A stretch of DNA of 11,827 nt from contig JAUSGV010000039.1 in the NCBI GenBank assembly GCA_030648675.1, positions 1 to 11,827 of the forward strand. Reading direction: 5' to 3'. The position numbers and the translations under genes were made by a program. The notes under the pieces were generated by a model. It was not told the DNA's origin, made no database searches, and saw only the letters and a program-made list of their open reading frames with translations. The DNA comes from Dehalococcoidales bacterium. Its GTDB lineage: Bacteria; Chloroflexota; Dehalococcoidia; Dehalococcoidales; UBA2162. Positions 7,037 through 11,827 of the stretch are shown here, in pieces (positions within the stretch are counted from its first letter, which is position 1; each line of letters starts with the position of its first letter).

Positions 7037-7055
7037 CGATAGTCTCTTACAAAAC

Positions 7056-7084
7056 ATACTACCAATAAAGGCTAAGAATGTCAA
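7056..7084 (-). promoter_or_regulatory. Promoter of the XRE/membrane-protein operon
   Basis: On the minus strand, a perfect TTGACA (7084-7079) and TAGTAT (7061-7056) are separated by exactly 17 bp. Transcription would begin near 7049, leaving a leader of about 13 nt before the ATG at 7036. This is the strongest promoter in the window. Confidence 0.75.
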
Positions 7085-7094
7085 GAGTACTTAA

Positions 7095-7122
7095 CATTAT
7101 GCTTGGTATACATTGCATAATG
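7095..7122. promoter_or_regulatory. 28-bp dyad, probable operator for the XRE regulator
   Basis: CATTATGC (7095-7102) and GCATAATG (7115-7122) form a perfect inverted repeat whose axis coincides with a central GTATAC palindrome (7106-7111), so 22 of 28 positions are symmetric. It lies 10 bp upstream of the -35 of the XRE operon and about 125 bp before the divergent membrane-protein gene. A dimeric HTH protein bound here could autoregulate the operon and also influence the divergent gene. The regulator is the obvious candidate binder, though this is inferred from position. Confidence 0.6.
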
Positions 7123-7173
7123 CTGATTAAACTATACAAATGATTTTGGGGAATTTAACGCTAATACTTTATT

Positions 7174-7204
7174 GGCGGGTAATGGTTCGAACCACATAGC
7201 CGCC
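7174..7204. promoter_or_regulatory. Nested palindrome upstream of the 7248 gene
   Basis: GGTTCGAACC (7184-7193) is a perfect 10-bp palindrome flanked at nearly the same axis by GGCGG (7174-7178) and CCGCC (7200-7204). It lies 44-74 bp before the divergent membrane-protein gene and could be its operator. The core resembles a tRNA T-arm, but no cloverleaf can be drawn around it. Confidence 0.35.
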
Positions 7205-7247
7205 CGAACTACCGGTGATTTAGGTATATTCTCTATTCCGTGTTATC

Positions 7248-7769
7248 ATGACAAAACGAGTAGGTTGTGTACGGATGACAACATCAACCGGCCATCTGGT
7301 AAAAGTAGGGATTATTGCTTTAGTAGCTATTATTGGCTTTGACTTATTCCTGCATGCCGGCATACTTGCTTTTCTCTATTCCAAACCCAGTCCTTTCTTG
7401 CTGTCACCGGAAGAGGCGTTCCGGCGCATTCCTTTAGGATATCTATCGTTTGTTCTGCTTATTGCCCTGCTTGTTTGGTTGATGTCCAGAATTGGCGTCC
7501 GAGGATGCAAGAGTGGTTTTGCTTTTGGCTTGGCAGTTGGGTCGGCAGTCTGGGGAGCGGAGACACTGGGTCTCTTTTCAATATCAACGGCCAGTCCTGG
7601 TTTGTTGCTTGGATGGTTCTTGGGACAATCATTAGAGTTAGGAATAGCCGGAATGGTAATAGGCAGCGGGCTTGAAACCAAACGTCTGCGCCCATTGCTG
7701 ATCAAGGTTATAGTTTTCTTTATGATTACGGCGATACTGGCAATAGTGCTTCAAAACGTGACGAACTAA
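7248..7769 (+). CDS. Membrane protein of unknown function, about five helices
   Basis: A 173-aa protein with hydrophobic segments at about 18-42, 64-80, 89-110, 114-140 and 150-168. The loop between helices 1 and 2 contains SPEEAFRRIPLGY, and the helix-3/4 region is rich in small residues (GSAVWGAE...), suggesting tight helix packing. I recognise no enzyme motif or named family. Two starts are possible: ATG 7248, which has no ribosome site, and ATG 7275 (MTTSTGHLVKV), which puts the first helix nearer the terminus; neither is decisive. It is divergent from the XRE operon and shares its intergenic region with two palindromes, so coordinated control is plausible. Confidence 0.75.
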   Translation: MTKRVGCVRMTTSTGHLVKVGIIALVAIIGFDLFLHAGILAFLYSKPSPFLLSPEEAFRRIPLGYLSFVLLIALLVWLMSRIGVRGCKSGFAFGLAVGSAVWGAETLGLFSISTASPGLLLGWFLGQSLELGIAGMVIGSGLETKRLRPLLIKVIVFFMITAILAIVLQNVTN

Positions 7770-7829
7770 TCAGGCACGCTCTCTTCACTTGTCTGTGCTT
7801 ACCACTTGGGCCACCTGGAGGCGAGCCAA

Positions 7830-7910
7830 ATGACTGAAACGTTGAATACCACTGCTGCCCCAGTCATCATTTTGAACGATTGGGAGGGGTATGCAATATT
7901 TAAGCTATGA
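7830..7910 (+). CDS. Possible 26-aa small protein
   Basis: A 26-codon ORF starting at ATG 7830 with a well-placed GGAGG eight to nine bases upstream (within 7817-7822). The peptide is MTETLNTTAAPVIILNDWEG followed by YAIFKL, ending one base before the stop of the convergent DUF4870-type gene. It has no transmembrane segment and no recognisable domain. The ribosome site is the main support; with no homology evidence it may be chance or the remnant of a longer gene. Confidence 0.25.
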   Translation: MTETLNTTAAPVIILNDWEGYAIFKL

Positions 7911-8255
7911 CTAGGACTTCGCTACTTGTTTTTCTGCGAAATCACCGGCAACGGGCAGTTTCCATTGGATCCCTTGATAAGCTTTGAGCATCAAGATAAT
8001 CCACAGGATGAAGGCACCCATTCCGATGAGCCAGCCAAGCGTCCAACCGATTATCGGTACGAAGCTCAGGATGATCGAGACGACGGTTATTGCGCCAAAA
8101 ACAACTATTGACTGAAAGGCGTGAAACCGAACGAAATGGTTCTCCTTCTCCATGATGAGAAATATAATCCCCGTTATCCACCCCACCGCATAGCAGAGCA
8201 ATCCGGCGACGTTTGGCTCCAGCCCCATGCTGGTCTTTCCCTTTGTTTCATTCAT
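7911..8255 (-). CDS. DUF4870/Tic20-like small membrane protein
   Basis: A 114-aa integral membrane protein with three hydrophobic segments at about 15-36, 47-68 and 72-93. The family signature is plain: GLEPNVAGLLCYAVGWITGI in the first segment, then EKENHFVRFHAFQS (about 36-49), the conserved polar stretch of DUF4870 proteins, which are remotely related to the Tic20 import component. The molecular role of the bacterial family is not established. The ATG at 8255 has AAGGAG at 8269-8264, a strong ribosome site. The gene ends next to a convergent possible small ORF and follows the 558-aa gene in the same direction with a gap of about 100 bp, so it may be co-transcribed with it. Confidence 0.85.
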   Translation of the reverse strand: MNETKGKTSMGLEPNVAGLLCYAVGWITGIIFLIMEKENHFVRFHAFQSIVVFGAITVVSIILSFVPIIGWTLGWLIGMGAFILWIILMLKAYQGIQWKLPVAGDFAEKQVAKS

Positions 8256-8356
8256 TGTGTTTTCTCCTTCAACTATTAGTCCACCAGAGTGGCATTATTC
8301 CCTGTCAAATTTTACTTGGCATCCCCCCTCTTCTCGCTTGCGGGATTTTTTTCGTC

Positions 8357-10033
8357 CTAGTTACGAGTCAGGCTCCATGTGGTGGTGGTCGTGGTGTCGT
8401 ACTGCGTATTGGTGGTGCTGCCGGTCAGGACGGGAGCAGTCGGGTCTGTGGTGCCGGAGAAGTCGATACTTCCGACATAAAACGGATTGGGTCCTATCGC
8501 GTGGGATTCCGATATATTTTCCTGCCCGCACTTTTGCCTCTGGGAGCTGGACTGTCCTTCGTATTCCCCTTCGACACTGGAGCTGGTTGAGCCATAATAC
8601 TGCCCTGACAGAGATAGGGTAACCATGATTTCCGCTTCCCCCGAAGCTTTGCCGCTGGCTTTCTCCTGAGAGGATGATTGCAGCCGGACCTGTTTGGTCG
8701 TCTGACCTTCGCCGCAGTAAGTCAGGTGCCAGCCGGTGCCGCTTCCCGCCATCGAATACGAACTCGTTAGTGTCCCGGTCAGTTGGGCTAGCACCACGAT
8801 TCCGTCCTGGCCCGTTTCCATTTTAACGCCCGTCACATCAATAGTTGTAATGGTGGTTTCCGTCCGCTCGTTGGTGTTCCCTTCGGTCTCTCCCTCGGTG
8901 GAAATCAGGCTGGTGCTGACAGTTGTCTGGGTGATGGTGCCGGTCCACATGCCTTTTGCCACGGAGGCCTCTTTGCAGGGCGATACCATTTTCTTGGCGT
9001 TTTCCACTTCTCTGTCGCTCAACTCATTGAGAGTCTCCTGTGACCAATTGACTGCCGCTCCCGCGAGAATTCCAAGTCCAGGCACTTCACTCGCCAGGCC
9101 AGCGCCCACATTAGCCATAGTACCAAGGAACATGGCGGCGGCACTTGATTTTAATTCCATCTGACTGAGTTCAATCTGGTCAAGGATCTTCTGCTTGGTG
9201 GCGGGGTTTTCCTGGTACATCTTTATGGTGAGGGGATTAGTCGGATTCTCGGCGCAGCGCCTCAGCTGGTCCAACTGCTTCTTCCTGTCCAGGTACTCGG
9301 TCCTGGTATCCCATGAATCGAGCACGCTGGTAACGGAGCCGATCGTCGTGGTGACGGCGCCGTCCTTTACACCCGCAATGTCCAGTTCTTTGCCGATGAA
9401 CTGTTCAAAATTCCCGATCTGACTGTCCGTATATGCTTCTACTGCTCCTTCCACGACCACTTGGACTCCGTTCATGCTCCCGGGTTCCTGTGCCTGGGCA
9501 TAACCGAGCGGGAATAGGAATGCGAGCAGGTTTCTTTCCGGACGGGTTGCCACTACGGAACGGAGTTGTTTGACGGTATCTTCGGGAAGGTCTTCATTGG
9601 GTACAAAGTACTCCAGCCTGAAGCTGAATCCATCAGTCTTCTCGCGACTGCTGAATTTAGCGCCGAACACTCGCGGTTCCCCACCGGCACCACCCATCAC
9701 GGCCTCGCCTGCAGCTGGCTGGTATACCTGATCGGGTAAGATTTCTACGGTCAGGTGACCTGTGTTGCCAGTAGGAAACGTGGCGTCAATCTCGTAAGTG
9801 TTGCCACCGGTGAGCTTGGTCTCGTACTTCGTCATCGCCAGGAATATGGCTTCTCGATAGCTCAGGTCATAGGTGCTTACTATATCTGCGGCGCGGGACC
9901 AGTCATATGGCTCAAAAGTGACATCGCTCGTGTTCTTATCCGGATTATATACGAAAATGATAATTGCGGCCATGACTGCGATGGCGAGCCCTGCCACCAC
10001 AGTAGCTTTCCATTTCGAACTAAAAAGCCTCAA
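8357..10033 (-). CDS. Exported or membrane-anchored 558-aa protein of unknown family
   Basis: I do not recognise this protein. Residues 1-9 are basic and 10-28 hydrophobic, giving an N-terminal anchor or signal. Residues 30-165 look like a compact mixed domain. Residues 167-182 (RNLLAFLFPLGYAQAQ) resemble a second signal sequence ending in AQA. Residues 240-295 are charged and probably helical. Residues 297-330 are small-residue rich (GTMANVGAGLASEVPGLGIL) and may pack against membrane. From 360 on, a Ser/Thr-rich, beta-prone region begins MWTGTITQTT and contains Cys at 440 and 502. The start is TTG: AAGGAG at 10046-10041 sits 7 nt before it and no ATG competes. A small hairpin (CAGGG/CCCTG, 10048-10063) overlaps the leader. 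It is probably surface located; function unknown. Confidence 0.8.
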   Translation of the reverse strand: MRLFSSKWKATVVAGLAIAVMAAIIIFVYNPDKNTSDVTFEPYDWSRAADIVSTYDLSYREAIFLAMTKYETKLTGGNTYEIDATFPTGNTGHLTVEILPDQVYQPAAGEAVMGGAGGEPRVFGAKFSSREKTDGFSFRLEYFVPNEDLPEDTVKQLRSVVATRPERNLLAFLFPLGYAQAQEPGSMNGVQVVVEGAVEAYTDSQIGNFEQFIGKELDIAGVKDGAVTTTIGSVTSVLDSWDTRTEYLDRKKQLDQLRRCAENPTNPLTIKMYQENPATKQKILDQIELSQMELKSSAAAMFLGTMANVGAGLASEVPGLGILAGAAVNWSQETLNELSDREVENAKKMVSPCKEASVAKGMWTGTITQTTVSTSLISTEGETEGNTNERTETTITTIDVTGVKMETGQDGIVVLAQLTGTLTSSYSMAGSGTGWHLTYCGEGQTTKQVRLQSSSQEKASGKASGEAEIMVTLSLSGQYYGSTSSSVEGEYEGQSSSQRQKCGQENISESHAIGPNPFYVGSIDFSGTTDPTAPVLTGSTTNTQYDTTTTTTWSLTRN

Positions 10034-10417
10034 CTAAACGCTCCTTCCAGGGTTTCTGCCCTGTGTCACTTCCGAACCAATGAGCGTGTCAGCCAACTTT
10101 CACCTTGAATGAATTGGTCGAGGCTCTTCGGGGCTAATGAGAAGGGTCGGCTACTCTGGTTTGCGTCACAGGTGCCCTTTAGGTTAAGGTGAAATCTACC
10201 ACGTAATAGGATATGGAGTCAAACCCTTGATACGTTTGTATGTTGAGGAAGGAAGAATAACCCAGGCAGAATTCAATGCCCCTTCGCCATTATAGCCAGA
10301 GCTAATGGTTCGGGAGCTGTTCCGAATGGTGGAGCTGAGGTAACGATAGGCAGAACTTTCGAGATGTCGTTCAGGATTTTGTCTTAGAGCGTAGTTTATC
10401 AATTCGGTTTTTACGTA
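10034..10417. other. 384-bp region without a convincing gene
   Basis: It contains the ribosome site and a 5-bp-stem hairpin (10048-10063) ahead of the 558-aa gene. A plus-strand frame at 10188-10295 reads like protein (GEIYHVIGYGVKPLIRLYVE and 15 more residues) but has no start codon and stops at 10293, so it may be a gene relic. A minus-strand ORF of 68 codons at 10196-10402 covers the same bases; it is Ser/Arg-rich without a ribosome site and I do not accept it as a gene. No clear promoter or terminator was found. Confidence 0.5.
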
Positions 10418-11032
10418 TTACCTTTGTTCGTTCAAATCGTTCAACGCTGAAGAGGCATCATTATGCTCCAATGTTTGAAATGACCACGTTGCGTTTTCAG
10501 CCGCTTTGTATACCATATTAAAGATACCTTGAAACTCTTTCAACATTCTTTTACTCTCGTCGAATAGCACTGGTTTCCGCTCTACCACCTGGGTTGTTAC
10601 ATCCCTATGAGCGGCCGTGGTGTTACGATAACTCTTTATTGCCGCAAGTACTGCCTTGTGTGGCTTCAAACGTTTGCGTAACGACTGAACATCTACTCCG
10701 GGAGTTAGGTTGGGATTAGTGTCTAATATTTTGAAAATCCTGTAAAAACTGGGAAGTCTCGGGTCATTGCCTGTAACGGTGCAAATTTTAATTGAAAATT
10801 GGTCAAAGAGAGCACTTTTAACTGGCAAAAAGAATCCCTTGTATCGATTTATTACATCTACAACATGGCTTGTCGGCCAAATTTGCTCCCAGATGTCGAA
10901 ATACATGGATGCATCAAGCAGTTGTTTTCTAAGTTCCTCTAGGAGCACCTTGAATTCTTCGGCACTTATCTCTTCTATTATGGTCTTGGTAGGTTGATTA
11001 GCCTTCCTTGAGGCTTCTTCAAATGGGTGCAT
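10418..11032 (-). CDS. AbiU2-like HEPN-domain protein
   Basis: A 204-aa, mostly helical soluble protein. Its layout matches AbiU2-type HEPN proteins: an N-terminal helix (24-50), a WEQIWPTSHVVDVIN segment (48-62), a FFLPVKSALFDQFSIKIC helix (67-84), SFYRIFKILDTNP (95-107), and the signature SYRNTTAAHRD (134-144). R136-N137-x4-H142 fits the Rx4-6H motif that forms the RNase active site of many HEPN toxins. AbiU2 takes its name from a lactococcal phage-abortive system, but most homologues are uncharacterised, so an RNase or abortive-infection role is inference. ATG 11032 lies 9 nt after the lipoprotein stop codon, with AAGG overlapping that stop, so the two genes form an operon. Base composition looks more AT-rich than in the left half of the window. 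Confidence 0.75.
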   Translation of the reverse strand: MHPFEEASRKANQPTKTIIEEISAEEFKVLLEELRKQLLDASMYFDIWEQIWPTSHVVDVINRYKGFFLPVKSALFDQFSIKICTVTGNDPRLPSFYRIFKILDTNPNLTPGVDVQSLRKRLKPHKAVLAAIKSYRNTTAAHRDVTTQVVERKPVLFDESKRMLKEFQGIFNMVYKAAENATWSFQTLEHNDASSALNDLNEQR

Positions 11033-11041
11033 AGCTGTACC

Positions 11042-11605
11042 TTACCGCGAGAAAACCGGCGGCGGGTCACCTACGTAATATTTCACCGTGGCGTCTGATA
11101 TAATCCAAAATCTGAAATATAACTGCTTTTCTTCACCCTTTGTTAGAAATACTTGAATACTTTGGTTGTTTTTCCCCTCCATAACCGAGTCTTTGGGAGT
11201 AACTTCAGAAAAAACGGTTAATACTCCATCTTCGCCAAGATTTTGGACTTTGGCACTTATCTGCAAAGTAGTGTAATTCCCCATTTTGTCAGTCGTAAGT
11301 ATTGCATTCTTTTCTAGCACCGACAGCGGACCTATAACCACGGGTTTACCAGTAAAGTTTACCGTCGCGCGGCCTTCATTGAATCCAGTTTGGTTTCCTG
11401 CATACAATCCAGCTTTATAACCTTCATCGTAACCAGCTTTTCGACCATCAGTGTAACCTGCTTGACGTCCTTCATTAACTCCGATTGTCCGGCCATTCTC
11501 GTATCCTTCTTGACGGGCAAGCGTAAGCTCAGCGTTACTGTAGCCGCACCCGGTAAATGAAAACAACAGCACGGCAGAAAAGGACATGGCCAAATTCATT
11601 TTCAT
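11042..11605 (-). CDS. Lipoprotein with twelve GX3 repeats (Yae1/Lto1-like motif)
   Basis: A 187-aa predicted lipoprotein. The signal runs from a basic start through a hydrophobic core (5-17) to TGC, with Cys20 as the lipidation site. Residues 34-78 carry Gly at every fourth position twelve times without a break, in units such as GRQAGYTD and GRKAGYDE; this GX3 pattern resembles the deca-GX3 motif of eukaryotic Yae1 and Lto1, where it mediates pairing. Residues 81-187 form a beta-rich, probably exported domain (GKPVVIGPLSV...TLQISAKVQNLG...VFLTKGEEKQLYFRFW). The frame reaches back to a TTG at 11665, but ATG 11605 has AAAGGGA close upstream and places the signal peptide at the N-terminus. It is the first gene of an operon with the HEPN protein. 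Function is unknown; oligomerisation through the repeats is likely. Confidence 0.82.
   Translation of the reverse strand: MKMNLAMSFSAVLLFSFTGCGYSNAELTLARQEGYENGRTIGVNEGRQAGYTDGRKAGYDEGYKAGLYAGNQTGFNEGRATVNFTGKPVVIGPLSVLEKNAILTTDKMGNYTTLQISAKVQNLGEDGVLTVFSEVTPKDSVMEGKNNQSIQVFLTKGEEKQLYFRFWIISDATVKYYVGDPPPVFSR
11372..11506 (-). repeat. GX3-coding tandem repeat within the lipoprotein gene
   Basis: Bases coding residues 34-78 show a degenerate 12/24-bp periodicity: Gly codons recur every 12 bp, and Tyr or Arg after Gly alternates with roughly a 24-bp period. The repeat probably grew by duplication of an 8-codon unit and then diverged. Confidence 0.8.
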
Positions 11606-11646
11606 TTTTGTCCCTTTTCCCGGAAGCGTTTGAAATTGACTGTTTA

Positions 11647-11655
11647 ATAGTAGCA
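11647..11655 (-). promoter_or_regulatory. Possible extended -10 promoter of the lipoprotein/HEPN operon
   Basis: On the minus strand, TGCTACTAT (11655-11647) fits an extended -10 element (TGnTATAAT with one or two mismatches). A perfect TTGACA lies at 11665-11660, but its spacing to any -10-like hexamer is wrong. The start would fall near 11640, leaving a leader of about 35 nt. Confidence 0.3.
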
Positions 11656-11827
11656 TTTGTGTCAACCCATAGATTGGAACACGGTTACTAGAAATCTGGC
11701 CGGAAACCCCCTGTTTGACACGGCAGGAAGTCTGATTGACCGTACAGTCATCATCAGGACCACCGTTAGCCTGGATAAAGCGAAAAGAGCCGTGGCAACG
11801 GTTAAAACACCATAGTAAAAAGCTGCA
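11654..11827. other. Ambiguous open frames at the right edge
   Basis: Two frames overlap here. On the plus strand 11654-11815 is open with a protein-like reading (DWNTVTRNLAGNPLFDTAGS...), ending at TAG 11813, but it has no good start codon. On the minus strand a frame open from the window edge ends at TGA 11664-11662 and could be the tail of an upstream gene. Neither is recognisable. One may be real, or the stretch may be a repeat or relic. Confidence 0.2.

Noticed and set aside
7171..7210. tRNA-like GGTTCGAACC motif
   Set aside because: No acceptor, D or anticodon arms can be drawn around it; the bases form a palindrome instead.
8321..8352. ATCCC/GGGAT stem followed by seven T on the plus strand as an intrinsic terminator
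   Set aside because: The stem is 5 bp with a 16-nt loop, and no plus-strand gene lies upstream to be terminated.
10196..10402. 68-codon minus-strand ORF
   Set aside because: No ribosome site, Ser/Arg-rich without a domain, and the opposite strand reads at least as well over part of it.
1..11827. CRISPR array, insertion sequence or prophage
   Set aside because: No regularly spaced repeats, transposase, integrase or phage structural genes were found in any frame.

Overview
The window looks like a stretch of bacterial chromosome of mid GC content, with compact genes, Shine-Dalgarno sites of the AGGAG type, and sigma-70-like promoter hexamers. No ribosomal or other taxonomic marker is present. 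The Cys-rich flavodoxin-family protein and the gene set would suit an anaerobe, for example a Chloroflexota/Dehalococcoidia-like lineage, but that is a weak inference. I see no tRNA, rRNA, CRISPR array, transposase or integrase.

Left part (1-5412): lipid-phosphate and magnesium genes. A diacylglycerol/lipid kinase (11-1015) overlaps a PAP2 phosphatase (1015-1650) by one base, a kinase/phosphatase pair with opposed chemistry. A CorA-type channel protein (1739-2692) follows from its own promoter. It faces, tail to tail, a complete MgtA-type P-type ATPase (2761-5412, minus). The two Mg2+ transporter types end 68 bp apart. The CorA protein has GID where the family signature is GMN.

Middle part (5413-8255): a 345-bp gap carries the mgtA promoter, a 12-bp-stem hairpin and a 34-codon lipoprotein-like ORF. 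Then come a flavodoxin-fold oxidoreductase (minus), a two-gene minus-strand cassette of an XRE repressor and a three-helix membrane protein, a divergent five-helix membrane protein (plus), a possible 26-aa ORF, and a DUF4870-type small membrane protein (minus). The XRE promoter is near consensus and has a 28-bp dyad directly upstream, probably the operator.

Right part (8357-11605, all minus): a 558-aa exported protein of unknown family starts at TTG and has an internal signal-peptide-like segment. A 384-bp gap follows with no convincing gene. Last is a two-gene operon: a lipoprotein with twelve consecutive GX3 repeats, resembling the deca-GX3 motif of Yae1/Lto1, then an AbiU2-like HEPN protein with an RNx4H motif. 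This operon looks more AT-rich than the left part and is the best candidate in the window for an undescribed system, possibly defence or stress related. The last 160 bp hold two ambiguous overlapping open frames.
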